Shown here: piece after piece, positions 26,801 to 35,600 of the stretch
How positions within the stretch are numbered: position 1 is the stretch's first letter
Layout of the letters: each line of letters starts with the position of its first letter
Source of the DNA: Mycteria americana
Lineage: Eukaryota > Chordata > Aves > Ciconiiformes > Ciconiidae
Reading direction: 5' to 3'
NCBI RefSeq assembly: GCF_035582795.1
Contig: NC_134370.1
Span: 47,169,501 to 47,233,500 of the forward strand
DNA length: 64,000 nt
Notes under the pieces: generated by a model
Seen by the model: only the letters and a program-made list of their open reading frames with translations
What the model was told of the DNA's origin: nothing
The model's database searches: none
Program-made: the position numbers and the translations under genes

Positions 26801-27112
26801 CCGGGGCGCAGATCCCCGGGTCCCCCGAGAGCGGCTCTGCAAACACCATTTTCCCTCTGTATTGGCCCATGAGGTCTGGGGGGACCGGGAGACGACGCAA
26901 GGGGCCACCGCGGCCTGTCACAGCAGGCCGGGGAGGAGGGACCCGCTAGGCCCCAGCGGAGGGTACGGCCCCGAGCGGGGCCCGCTACTGCTCCTGCCCG
27001 CCCCGGCGCCCCCGGCTCTCGCTCACCTCACGACCTCCTCGCCCACGTCCAGCCCGAAGTCTCCACGCAGGTGCTGAACGCACCAGGCCAGGAGCGGGCT
27101 GGGCGCCGCCAT
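14774..27112 (-). CDS. TRIP4: Activating signal cointegrator 1 (ASC-1), 11 exons found, 3' end missing
   Basis: TRIP4/ASC-1 is a subunit of the ASCC complex. It coactivates nuclear receptors and other transcription factors, and in the cytosol it takes part in splitting collided ribosomes with ASCC3 and ASCC2. Eleven minus-strand exons with GT-AG borders join in phase to 527 residues that align with human TRIP4 throughout. Domain order: N-terminal helical region (1-85); linker with a basic patch like the human 'KKGRN' (85-130); C2HC5 zinc finger (about 171-210); a conserved 'RRTQVIDDESDYFA' block and a charged coiled-coil-like helix (about 281-350); ASCH domain, an RNA-binding-like fold, from W437 onward. 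The human protein is 581 residues, so about 55 C-terminal residues are missing. No disabling mutation was seen. Introns range from about 0.2 to 3.5 kb. The gene is head-to-head with PCLAF, as in human. Start: the first ATG, in a good context and followed by the expected N terminus. Confidence 0.95.
15683..15807 (-). CDS. TRIP4: TRIP4 coding exon 10 (ASCH domain)
   Basis: This exon encodes residues 455-497: 'RVEGRTWYTSHRGRLWIAAT' then AKRPSPQEISELETTYRML, the core of the ASCH fold with its conserved 'HRGRLWIAA' strand. The acceptor is TTCTTTAG and the donor GTGAAC. The ORF continues past the donor but diverges from TRIP4 there, so the donor is real. Confidence 0.95.
16923..17110 (-). CDS. TRIP4: TRIP4 coding exon 9 (start of ASCH domain)
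   Basis: This exon encodes residues 393-455, from 'WVDQTG' (human 'WVDHTG') to 'GWCLSIHQPWASLLIRGIKR', the opening strand and helix of the ASCH domain. The donor is GTAAAG. The acceptor (...CACTGAAG) is unusual: the last bases before AG are purine-rich and the pyrimidine tract lies about 20 bases further upstream. The boundary rests on matching 'PL|WVD' and on phase. Confidence 0.92.
17854..17980 (-). CDS. TRIP4: TRIP4 coding exon 8
   Basis: This exon encodes residues 350-392: 'LDETIEAINCGML' then 'SKPPGSPEAKMTLNTSILVN'. Only the start (human 'LDETIQAIANG') and the 'LVNP' motif are conserved; the middle is the most diverged part of the protein and probably a flexible linker. The acceptor is CTTGCAG and the donor GTCAGT. 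It ends on a full codon. Confidence 0.9.
18527..18742 (-). CDS. TRIP4: TRIP4 coding exon 7
   Basis: This exon encodes residues 278-350: 'RRTQVIDDESDYFATDSNQW' then 'LSKQEREALQKREQELQELR' and 'HASRLAKKITLDFAGRQILE'. It is almost identical to human and rich in charged heptads, so it is probably a long helix. The acceptor is TTGCCAG and the donor GTGAGC. The codon AA|A (Lys) is split with exon 8. Confidence 0.96.
19058..19187 (-). CDS. TRIP4: TRIP4 coding exon 6
   Basis: This exon encodes residues 235-278: 'AESSGNLDAISKDLLPRQEA' then 'GLKAGLEMAVKHKDKLLEFD' and RTS. It matches human 'KDLLPHQELRIKSGLEKAIK'. The acceptor is TATCTCAG and the donor GTAAGA. It joins exon 7 through AG|C (Ser). Confidence 0.94.
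21027..21105 (-). CDS. TRIP4: TRIP4 coding exon 5
   Basis: This exon encodes residues 209-235: V-C-T-K-EEQDILQRDSNKSQ then KLLKKLMAG, nearly identical to human. C210 completes the zinc-finger cysteine set. The acceptor is CCTTAG and the donor GTCAGC. The exon is too short to stand out as an ORF and was found by protein similarity and phase. Confidence 0.94.
22048..22281 (-). CDS. TRIP4: TRIP4 coding exon 4 (zinc finger)
   Basis: This exon encodes residues 131-208. A serine-rich start (AQENSSGVSSSGNSSKKK) is followed by the highly conserved 'LIPGRHTCECLGQKHKLINN' and 'CLVCGRIVCEQEGSGPCLFC'. Candidate zinc ligands are C173, C175, H180, C186, C189, C194, C202 and C205, with C210 in the next exon; this is the C2HC5 finger that gives ASC-1 its activator and ASCC contacts. 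The acceptor is CTTCTCAG behind a T-rich tract and the donor is GTTAGT. It is the most conserved part of the gene in this window. Confidence 0.96.
22924..22988. repeat. Short direct repeat 'tttgggtcagg' with small inverted repeat, TRIP4 intron 3
   Basis: Three near copies of 'ttgggtcagg' follow each other (about 22930, 22940 and 22959). The last overlaps a perfect 8-bp inverted repeat, tcaggcca-8-tggcctga (about 22966-22989). It lies deep in TRIP4 intron 3; no function is apparent. Confidence 0.6.
25506..25567. repeat. Short G-rich repeat forming a perfect hairpin, TRIP4 intron 3
   Basis: A 13-base unit (gcagggggaggca) occurs three times: direct at 25507-25519, inverted at 25528-25540 and direct at 25555-25567. 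The first two form a perfect stem of 14 pairs (25506-25519 with 25528-25541) around an 8-base loop. It lies inside TRIP4 intron 3, about 220 bp 3' of exon 3. Its role is unknown; it may be a small local duplication and inversion. Confidence 0.85.
25792..25928 (-). CDS. TRIP4: TRIP4 coding exon 3
   Basis: This exon encodes residues 85-130. It carries the basic 'KKGKRKGRNKQD' patch, a likely nuclear-localisation or nucleic-acid-contact region, and ends 'VKTPLDLAK' like human 'VKTPFDLAK'. The acceptor is TTTCAG, the donor GTGAGT, and the exon ends on a complete codon. Confidence 0.95.
26143..26309 (-). CDS. TRIP4: TRIP4 coding exon 2
   Basis: This exon encodes residues 29-85, including 'EDEIREYVVDLVQG' and 'QFVEELLARW', the conserved N-terminal helices (human 'EEIREYVTDLLQG'). 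The acceptor is TTTGCAG and the donor GTGAGT. It ends in phase 1 (GAT G|). Confidence 0.95.
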
Positions 27113-27520
27113 CTTCTGCGCGGGGGAAGGGAAACGGCACCGCACCGCCTCAAAACCCTCCCTCCCTCCCCGGGAACGCGACCGCGGCGCCATCGTTCCG
27201 GGCCCCGGCCCCAGTTCTCCCCATGGGGAGTGTCCTGGGGCTGAAAGCGAGCGAAAGTGGCCCTTGTCCCCCCCTCGCTACTGAGGAAACGGGGCAGGAA
27301 GATGAGCTGAGGCTGGGGGACCGGCAGCAGACCCTGCCCTCGCTGAGCAGCCTCCCCAGGCCCAGCTGGGAGGGAGGGAGCTGAGCCGGACAGCATGGAG
27401 GGGTCTGGGGGGGCACGGCGGGGAGGGTGGGGTACGGAGAAGGTGCCCCGAGCTGCCTGCTGCCTACTGCCTCCCCCCTCCCCATATCTGAGCTGCCTGC
27501 TCCTGCCCAGCCTGAAGGGA
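26740..27520. promoter_or_regulatory. TRIP4: CpG-island promoter of TRIP4
   Basis: A GC- and CpG-rich block surrounds the TRIP4 start codon and extends about 400 bp upstream (to the right). There is no TATA box at a sensible distance. A perfect YY1 motif (AAGATGGCGGC, minus strand, 27115-27105) covers the start codon. It is a typical TATA-less housekeeping promoter. Boundaries were judged by eye. Confidence 0.75.
27027..27112 (-). CDS. TRIP4: TRIP4 coding exon 1
   Basis: This exon encodes residues 1-29, starting MAAPSPLLAWCVQHL and matching the human start (MAVAG...LVHWCTQQL). The ATG at 27112-27110 has A at -3 and G at +4. The donor is GTGAGC just left of 27027, and the final codon (AG|G, Arg) is split with exon 2. 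The whole exon sits in a CpG island. The 5' UTR and transcription start lie to the right but cannot be placed exactly. Confidence 0.93.
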
Positions 27521-29290
27521 AGAGGCGAGGGTTCAGTTAGGACAGGACTAACTCTCCCCTCTCTGCCCGTGCCCAGGCCGGCACCGCAAGGAAAGGTGAC
27601 CTCTGTGTGTGGGAGATCCCAGGCGCCTTTGCCTCTGCAGACACCGTGGAGGTTTGTTTCCCTGAAGTGCTGCCTGTGTCCTCATCTCCAGGTGCACTCT
27701 GAACTCCGCACAAACACAATCCGATCTGCAGGCTATTTAATAAGGAGCTTTTCTCACCCTCAGACAGATTCTCTGTGTCCCTGAATCTCTTCACCACCAA
27801 CCCACGTACTTGTGCCACACGGATGATTGCAGAGCTCTGCCAAAGGGACACCCAGCTCTGAAACCCGCTCCCTCTTCCCTTTGCTCACAGTTAAGAAACT
27901 TCTGTGAAGCCAGTTCTTCTCTCGCTCGGAAAACTCCTCTGAAGTCAAAGGGAAGAAGTGGTGTAAGTTTGCATGAAAGAAAAAATGCAGCCCACTGCTC
28001 TACGTAGGCTTGCAGGGAGAGGAGGGAATATTTAGGGTTAGGCTTTAGCCTTAGGGTGTCATAGGCCACTCTTTAAAAACCACAGAAAAACACATCCCAA
28101 ACAGAGTAATAACATACCATTCTTAGCTCACGTTTCACATGTGCCAGCACCGCAAAATAGAAGGGAATGGAGAATTATGCCATCATTTAAAAAAAAAAAA
28201 AGCCAGCACTAAAAGCCTGGTTAAGCAAACACACGTTGGGATGAACTTTAAAACATAAACGGAGCAATAACTGTTGGAAAGGGAGGGAATGTATTTGGAA
28301 CCAACATTGCTGAGACATTGGACACAGTGGAGAAAGACAGTGTCATTTCTTAGAAAAAACAGCTCCAGCTGGGTATCAGAGAGTGAGGTTCATCGCCTTG
28401 GCAAAGGTGAAAGCCTCCAGCCCCAGCAGCTGCCAGACTAAAGCACTGCAAGACCCTCAGCTGCCCACACAGCTCACATCACATTCGCAGGGTGCAGCTG
28501 CCACAAAGGAGCCTCACATCGGGGAGACCGTGATTTAATTTGTCATAACACAATCTTTTGCTGAAATTGGGGGTGCCTGGTCTTCCTCCCTACATGCTGC
28601 TTAGCTAAATCTTCATATGGCAAGACTTCACTTGCACGTCAGAGGGAGCTCCAGGCATAGCCTGGAGGCAGGAGATGACAAGTGGGCCCATCCCTGCGCT
28701 ACCACTGCCTGGGCTCCATGCCTAGTTGGGCTCCCTCCTGGCATGCTGTCTTGCTTGCAGGGACCTGGACCTTGCACCCCAGGGGCCTGGATTACCCTCT
28801 GGCACTTCCTGTCCATTAATGTGCCAGCACAACGCTTGCATGCTTGCACAGTCCTGCAATGCATTTGACCCAGGAACAGATCTTGCTGGAAAAGACCATG
28901 AAGCAACATCATTTTTCAGCCAGAGCAGTTCTCCCCCCCTGTTCCCTGTGAACTCACACTGAACTCACCTGAACTCACACTGGTGCTGAAAAAAAAGCAT
29001 CTAACGGCAGTCTTGGACAAAAATGTGACACATTGTGGGGGTTTCCATGCTTCCAGCCATTGTCGCTCACTGATATATTTTTTTAAATGCTGTAGGCAGA
29101 CAGCAAACTTGGGAGCCAAGGCTTCATCTCTGCAAGCACCTGTGAAGGGAACAAACTTCCCTCTCTTGGAAAGGCTCAGTGGTGTCAGTGGCCCTGCCTG
29201 CAGCTGAGCACAGCCATCGCAGTAAGTCACGGGAAGGAGCAACATCACTCTTCCTCCTCTCCCCCCCCGAACTGCTGCGGTATCAATAAG
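27521..29290. other. Spacer between TRIP4 and PCLAF promoters
   Basis: This is ordinary-GC sequence between two CpG islands, with no exon, RNA gene or clear transposon. An A run of 13 bases lies at 28189-28201. A few TTAGGG-like hexamers at about 28030-28056 are too few and irregular to be interstitial telomere sequence. Confidence 0.5.
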
Positions 29291-29540
29291 GATGAGTGCC
29301 AGGGCTGGGCTGTGGGACGTGGGTGCCAGCCCCCGCAGCAAGGAGGGCAGCAGGGAGGGAGCAGCGGGCAGCGAGAGCCCTACTGCCACGGAGGGGACGC
29401 CCGGAACATCTGTGTGCCACCTCCTTACCCGGGGCAGCGCTGGGGCGGGGGCCGCGGCCATGCAGCCTTCGGCGGCCCTGTGAGTCCGAACAGGTATCCC
29501 CTGCCCCGGGCGGGAGCCGCGACTGTTGACACTCTGTGGC

Positions 29541-29800
29541 GGCTGACGGGAGCGGGCTGAGGGGAGCGACCCTGAGGGAAGCCGTGCTGAGGGGACCAGG
29601 CTCAAGGGACCCGCGCTGAGGGCACCGGGCTGAGGGGAGCAGCGATGAGAGGACCGGCGTGAGGGGAGAGACCTTGAGGGGACCCGCGCTGAGCGGACCG
29701 GGCTCAAGGGACCCGCTCTAGGGGAGAGGCGCTGAGGGGACGCACGCTTGGCGGGGCCCGCGCTGAGCGGAATGGTCCGAGGGAAGCGGGCTGAGAGGAT
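29541..29800. repeat. G-rich minisatellite upstream of PCLAF
   Basis: About 260 bp of imperfect tandem units of roughly 13-16 bp built on 'gctgaggggaccgg' and 'ctcaagggacccgc'. Examples are at about 29561, 29588, 29617, 29630, 29690, 29730 and 29788. Every unit has a GGG or GGGG run on the plus strand. It ends about 50 bp before the CCAAT boxes of PCLAF. On the minus strand it is open and would give a Ser/Pro/Arg/Leu-rich repeat protein (ORF 28916-29818), which I treat as an artefact of the repeat. Confidence 0.85.
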
Positions 29801-29849
29801 CCGCGCGCCGCGCCTCACGGAGGAGAGCGGCCCCGCGCGACCCAGCGCG

Positions 29850-29933
29850 CTCCCATTGGCGGGCGCTGGCCAATAGCGTTTCCCCGCGAGCGGTGGTGTC
29901 TCCCGCGCGGGCCGGGCGGTGGCGACGATTGGG
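29850..29933 (+). promoter_or_regulatory. PCLAF: PCLAF proximal promoter with two CCAAT boxes and E2F-like site
   Basis: Just before the PCLAF ATG lie an inverted CCAAT box (ATTGG, 29855-29859), a direct CCAAT box (29870-29874) and an E2F-like TTTCCCCGCG (29879-29888). There is no TATA box. Paired CCAAT boxes (NF-Y) with E2F elements are typical of genes expressed in S and G2 phase, fitting PCLAF, which peaks in S phase. The sites were read by eye, and binding is inferred. Confidence 0.65.
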
Positions 29934-29976
29934 ATGGTGCGGACGAAGGCGGACTGTGGCGGGGCCTACCGCAAAG
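29934..29976 (+). CDS. PCLAF: PCLAF coding exon 1
   Basis: This exon encodes MVRTKADCGGAYRK and one base of codon 15. It is one residue shorter here than human. The donor is GTATGA. The start is the only ATG that gives the conserved N terminus. Confidence 0.95.
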
Positions 29977-32237
29977 GTATGAGTCGGGCCGGGGGGGCGA
30001 TGGGGGGGCGCACCGCGGAGCCGCCGCTCACCGCTCTGCTTTCCTCGCAGTGCTGGCCGCCCGAGCTCCCCGGAAGGTGTTGGGCTCCAGCAGCCTCAAC
30101 GCGGGACCGTCGCCGGCCGCCAAGAGAGGTGAGAGCGGGGCGCGGCCGGGGCTCCCCTTCCTCCCTCCCCGCCCGGCCTGCAGCGGGGCTGACGGCCGCT
30201 CTCCCCGCAGGCGAGGGCTGCCGTGGGGGGGGGAACCCGGTGTGCATGAGGCCCGTCCCCACCTGGCAGAGGGGCATCGGCGAGTTCCTGCAGTTGCTGC
30301 GGAAGGAGAATCGGGCGCCCGGTGCAGAGACGGCGGGGAGCAGCGGGTTGGGGCCGGCCGCCAAAAAGTAGGTGTCGATCCCCCGGAGCCCGGGGGGGAG
30401 GCAGTCCCCATCATCTGTCTCCCCTCAGTTCTCATAATCTGTCTCCCCTCAGCCCCTGTCTGTCTGCCCTCAGCTCTCCCCCCGTGAACCTCTGGGGCCT
30501 TCCCAGGGGAGGGTTTAATCGCGGGTTTCTTTTCAGCCTTGGAAGCAGCAGTGCAAGTCCCTACAAACTGAAATTGCAATGTGGTGGGGCTGAAGGAGGT
30601 GCAGAAGTGTTGTACCTTGGGGCTAACGGGCAGGGAAGGGGTGCTCGGTGTATCGGAGAGGCAAAATGCAATAATGAACAGGTTTTGTACGCTTGAGGAG
30701 TTTTGGTGGTTGGCTGTAGCCCAGCTCTCAGGATGTGCTGCTTGAACGTAATGTTCACTTCCTTTGAAATAAATAAAAAACCCAGCTGTCTGAGGAACGA
30801 TAAAGCTAAAACCGCCTGCAGAGCAGCGGCGATGCACACAGCTGTCAGTGCTGCATCTGGTGCTCTGTGGCGTTGCTTTAAAGTGTGCACTGGCATTGTC
30901 AGAGTGTGGTCTGTGGAGTGACATTAAACAGCAAAATCCCTAGCACTTTCAAGTAATACTGAGAGTGATGTGCCTGGCTGCCTGCAAGGGGTGTATTGAG
31001 GGCTGTCAGTGCATCCTTGGATGAAACAAATTGTGACTAGTTTTCCTCCATGACTGCTTTGAAACTACAATTTATTCTTGAAGGAGCAAGCAACCACTGA
31101 AAAGTTGACGGTATGTCTGTTAACTTTAATGTCCTCATTGAAATAATGTTTCTCAGCAAAGTCTGGTAAAATGCAGCATCCATCTCCACTGACCTCAGGG
31201 GTTTTTTTTAAAAATGTGTGTAGTAATTAGTAGTTCAGGCAAATTCTCTGTGCTCAGACGTGCTTCATTTGCATACAGACGAGAGCAATGTGACTCCCCA
31301 TAGCTGTCAGCTCTGTTTCAGAAAAGCTTATGAGATTGCTAATGACTTCTGTACATCAGAAATTAAATTGCTCTACCAAGCTGTCACTTCAAAGATTAAC
31401 TTGTAGGCTGCACTACTGACTAAAAAGGTAGCAGTGTGAAACATCGTCTTACAGACAGTTTAGTCTCAATTGCCAATTTTTTTTTTCACCAAATATAGAT
31501 AATCCTAAACTGTCTGGGGGGCCCCCCATAAGAATGAGTCCTGAATTGTCTTGAAGGACAAGCAAACAAACAACGACTTTTAAGCGCATCGTACCACTTG
31601 GAGAAACAAAAGATGTGCACGGTAGTGCTGCAAAACTTTCATCTCTTCCATTTGAAATTTGTTTGGCTGAGTAAGGACCAGGTGGTGATAACCCTGCAGA
31701 GAACACACAGTGTTAGTGTCTAAAACAACGTATAGTTTCCCAGTATGTTCTGGAAGAAGCAAGAGCTGTACTCACTTAACTGCACAACATTTTTTTTAAG
31801 TCACATGGGTAAGTTAGGTTGAAACTCAGGCGTGAAATGGGAGTTAAATTTTCAGCTTCCTAGAAATGATGTGGAACCTGCATGTAGCCCTCAGGGTTGA
31901 GAAGGACACGCAGAGGATGACCGAGGATGTATCAGTGTACAATGTTTTCTGCACTGAAGTAGGCTTTCCCATTTGAAAGGTAGGTGTGTGCTGCTTAATC
32001 TGGGCTTCTAGCACTTAGGATAAAGTAGCTTGTATCAGTCCTAATGTCTCGAGGTGCAGTCTGAGGCTAATTAAAGTCATTTAGGTCACCCAGCCTCTAG
32101 GAAAAGGGCTTTATTAGCCTTTCAAACAAGAGTTGATTGAGTTCTGCTAACTCTTTTGAATTGGTAATGCTTCTTACAGAGCTCGCCCCCTGCCACCAGA
32201 TCCTGCAGAAGATGGTGAGTCCTCTGAAGAAGAGTAG
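29934..32237 (+). CDS. PCLAF: PCNA clamp-associated factor (PAF15), four exons, 111 aa
   Basis: PCLAF is a small, mostly disordered nuclear protein that threads through the PCNA ring at replication forks. In human its double monoubiquitination recruits DNMT1, and it limits translesion polymerase use. Exons 29934-29976, 30051-30128, 30211-30367 and 32180-32237 join in phase to 111 residues, exactly the human length. Visible motifs: N-terminal 'MVRTKAD'; K14 and K23 in 'RKVLAARAPRKVLGSS' (equivalents of ubiquitinated K15 and K24, with the D-box-like RKVL); 'GGNPVCMRP'; PIP box 'QRGIGEFL' (60-67); KEN box (72-74) for APC/C; 'GSSGLG'; acidic tail 'EDGESSEEE'. The PIP box has Leu where human has the second Phe. 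The 3' UTR runs to an AATAAA at 32613. Orientation head-to-head with TRIP4 matches human. Confidence 0.96.
30051..30128 (+). CDS. PCLAF: PCLAF coding exon 2
   Basis: This exon encodes residues 15-41: 'VLAARAPRKVLGSSSLNAGP' and SPAAKR. It contains the conserved RAPRKVLGSS and the ubiquitination-site equivalent K23. The acceptor is TCCTCGCAG and the donor GTGAGA. Intron 1 is only 74 bp. Confidence 0.95.
30211..30367 (+). CDS. PCLAF: PCLAF coding exon 3 (PIP and KEN boxes)
   Basis: This exon encodes residues 41-93, with 'GGGNPVCMRPVPTWQRGIGE' carrying the PIP box and 'RKEN' the KEN box. The acceptor is CCCCGCAG. The donor is AA|GTAGGT, chosen because it joins exon 4 in phase. Without splicing the frame stops at once (AAA AAG TAG). 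Intron 2 is 82 bp. Confidence 0.93.
32180..32237 (+). CDS. PCLAF: PCLAF coding exon 4 (C terminus)
   Basis: This exon encodes residues 93-111, ARPLPPDPAEDGESSEEE after the split Lys, then TAG. It matches human 'RKACPLQPDHTNDEKE' in position, composition and length. The acceptor is TTCTTACAG. Intron 3 is about 1.8 kb, much longer than the other two. Confidence 0.93.
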
Positions 32238-32612
32238 ACGTGATCTGACCCCGACTTCAATGATAAACCACATCTCCTATACTCGAGCTGGTTTTGGTAT
32301 ATTTGTATAGGTTTTTTTACAGTTTTTATGGCTTATGTTCAGCTGATGTACAGAACTAAAAATATGAGAGACTGCAAGAACATTGTGGTAAAATTATAGT
32401 GAAATTAATATATACTTTTTGAAGCTTAGCATTCAGTGTAAGTCACTGTTTTAATTTTTATCTTGGTTTCCTTTAGTTCCTCAGTGACTCCTGCGTATTG
32501 TGCAGCTTTTATCTTTTGATTGCATTGTGCTTGCCCAAGGCTTGCATGATCATGCTTGTTCTGTTTTTAGAAAGCAGATCCTCAGTTTTCTAATACACTG
32601 AAGCATTCTGAA

Positions 32613-32618
32613 AATAAA
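32613..32618 (+). terminator. PCLAF: Poly(A) signal of PCLAF
   Basis: AATAAA lies 376 bp after the stop codon, followed by a T-rich, GT-containing stretch ('catgtcatgtctttatt') as expected for cleavage near 32635. Other AATAAA hexamers (about 32809 and 32824-32831) are further off and could be alternative sites. Confidence 0.75.
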
Positions 32619-32639
32619 GCCATGTCATGTCTTTATTGA

Positions 32640-35600
32640 AGTAAAAACTGTTAATGGCGACCTCTTTGTTTGGAGATGGGAAAGCCAGATTTAAAAAGAC
32701 ACCAGTGAGGTGGAAGGGGAGGTGTCACTTACTAAGATTTAGAGGTGAAGTTTAATTAAAACAAACTAGGTTGTTCTAATGAATCAAAACCCTAAAAGCC
32801 CAAGGAGCAATAAACTGCTAAAAATAAATAAAACTTGTTACTGTGAAGGGCCTGAGGCTGCCACACAACTTTTGGGGTACTTTATGTGAAAGAGTGAGTG
32901 GGGTCTTGTGGAAAAGAAGTGATGGGTCTTACTCTCAGGGGTTCTGCTTCTGCTCTTCCTTAGAAGCACCACAAATGATCAGAATATAGTTGAGCTGATG
33001 AAAAGGTGAGTGTTTGCACATGAGAACTTAGTGGCAGCTCTAGTAGATCAGCCTGATATATTTATCCTGGGAGAAGTGGTTAACACTGTCTAGAAGCCTC
33101 TTCCTAAGAAGTCTATGAATAAAAGGGAGGGTTGTTACAGAAAAGCTGTTAAAGTTGTTTGAATAAGTAGCAAGTGAAGATTTCTCTTTAATAGACATTT
33201 AAAAAAAAAGATTATGTAAGTTAAGGGCAATAAGCACATGATAACGTGCCATAAAAACTACAGACTTATTTGCCCTGACATCACACAAAACAACAAAAAA
33301 ACTTACTTTCTAATTATCTTTTAGTGAACTGAAACACAGTGCTAGTAAGATAATGCACTGAACAGGCTATTCTGTAAGTAGCTGCGTAAAGTCTTATCTG
33401 CATCCCCTGTTGCAAATGGTTCGGTACCTGTGTCATACAGGAAATGGGTCTGCTAGCACTCTGATAGCAGGTGTTTTCTTTCTTTGTGCAGAGAAGCCAG
33501 GAAGATCTTCATGATCTTAGTAACTTTGTTAGTTATCTCAGTCTTTCTGGCAAAGGGCAAATTCTCAGCATGCAGAAATACTCTCCTACCTGAGTGTAGT
33601 ACTCCTGGTGCAGCTAAGGTCTTGTTTACATGAGGAAATGGCCTGGTTCAGATGCTTATGCTTAATGAGACCCGGGGTAGGCATTCCCAAATGGGGAATC
33701 ACAGCTATAGCTGAGTGGTGCCAGTGCTGTTTCAGGTCCTGTGGCTACAGAAGCACCATGGGTGGCTCTTTCCTCTGCCTTCTCTCTGCCATTTGACCTG
33801 CCAAACTAGCAGTAGTCCTCAATCAGGGTTTCTACTCTAAAGCTGCCTGGGAGTCAGCAAAAACCCACGTGCTCTTATCAGATCTGCATGTCACCTGCAT
33901 TGACTCCTGTGCTAATTGTGTTTAGCAGCTGCAAGCTGGGGAAGGGAGAAGGTGTAGGAGCTACTCTTGATGAAATTAAATCAAGGCTGCTCTCCCAGGA
34001 TGATGGTCAAGGAGCAACGCTGGTGAAGACCTTAACAAACAAGCTCTGAATTGCTCTGACATACAAGTCATTACAAAGGTAAAAACTTTTTGTGGGAACA
34101 CAAGAGGCTGTGGAAGGATGCGATGTGCACATCATGCACAAAAGGAGCTTAGGATCAAAGAGTTGCCTATGCGGTACACATCTACCCTGCTGTAATATCT
34201 TATAAAAGAGCAAAACTTGGTATTAGGGAGCAGCTAAAACCGCTTTCGCTTCTAATAAATAAATATGCTCACTCCACACAGGTAAGAGAAACCCCTAATG
34301 TTTACATCAGGAACTGCAATCTTAAAGATAAGGCCCAAATTTTTTTCGTGGAACAGCAGTTTCTGGCCAAAATGCATGCAGGAAAAGGTGTTTGCTTGGG
34401 TGCATCCCTGTCCTGGTGGGAATATGGGAAGGTAATCTTTGGCGTGTGAGCGGGGATGCTGCGCTGTGGCTGAGGCAGCTGTTTTAGCTCCAGCTGTGCT
34501 GCTGCTGGTAACCTTTGAGTTTGGCTTTGTAGGGAAAACTGGAACAGGGCCCAGCTATTCTGAAAATGAGGAAAAAAAAAAAAATCTAAGAGGCAGAGAG
34601 TGCTAAAGCAAAAGGGCTCCAGACAACTAGAAATACAATTTATAGATAAGACTCCAAAGACTTGTAGAAGGTTTTCACATCCAAAAGCTTGCCTGTTTTT
34701 TTTTGTTTTTTTTTTTTTTCACCCAGCTATCATTGCTGTAATAAATAAAAAAATCTCCTTAAAACAGCACTGCGTTTTGCAGGTCTATAGGTGTTCAATT
34801 GCTTGGGAGCTATATCTGCGCCATGCCACCCCAAATATATTCCTGAACAATTTATATCTATCGCTACAAATGCTTTAATCCAGCAATATAATTAATAGCA
34901 AAGTTTAATGTGGTAAAGCAGGGTCACATACAGTGTTGAAAATAAATTTAAGACAAGGATAAATTGGCTGTATCACTGTACTTGGTGTAATGTTACACCA
35001 TGTAATAGGTTTTTCCCGTGCAATGGGATTTCTAGAGTCTTAGGGCAAGAGGTGTAAGGAGAACGATCAGCTGGAAATCCAGTCAGTTATTATTACTGCA
35101 AAGTAGTTTTCACTTTTGAGCTCATTTCTTCTAAGTTTAAAGAGTTGTTTGATAACAATGCTCTTTTGGTTAAATACACGTAAACACTGCAACTCCCTGA
35201 TTTTTTAACGGGGTAAAAAAAGAGGGGAATACAAAACCAGCTAAAGTCCAGTGTCGTGAACACCCTCTGTAATTAGGATTTTCAATTTAATTTATAAAAC
35301 AGAGAATGGGAGCAAGCTGAGACCTGCCAGCAAAAGTAAGGTCACCGCCATGACCCTGCACTGACCAATTTGTTAATCTCAATTTATTAACACTAAGCAT
35401 CCACTTAAAAAAAAAAAAAAAAAAAAAAAACAACAACAAACCCCAAGCTGACAATAGGTGTCAGCAGCATCTCCAGCTACCAAACGCGGAACTGTGCTGG
35501 TGACCAGGGCAACACTCATTTTGCCTTCTTCCAATGTATTTATTTAGGTAATGTGCAGGGAATATATAAGCATATGGATGAGAGACTGAAATCACTCGTT

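Noticed and set aside
28028-28060. TTAGGG-like telomere repeats
   Set aside because: Only scattered, imperfect hexamers; not a tandem array.
28916-29818. 300-codon minus-strand ORF, Ser/Pro/Arg-rich
   Set aside because: Most of its length is the translated minisatellite, where repeat units keep one frame open. There is no recognisable domain, and it lies antisense to the PCLAF promoter.
30028-30924. 298-codon minus-strand ORF
   Set aside because: It is antisense to PCLAF exons 2-3 and their GC-rich introns; stop-poor because of high GC. The plus-strand frame is the conserved one.
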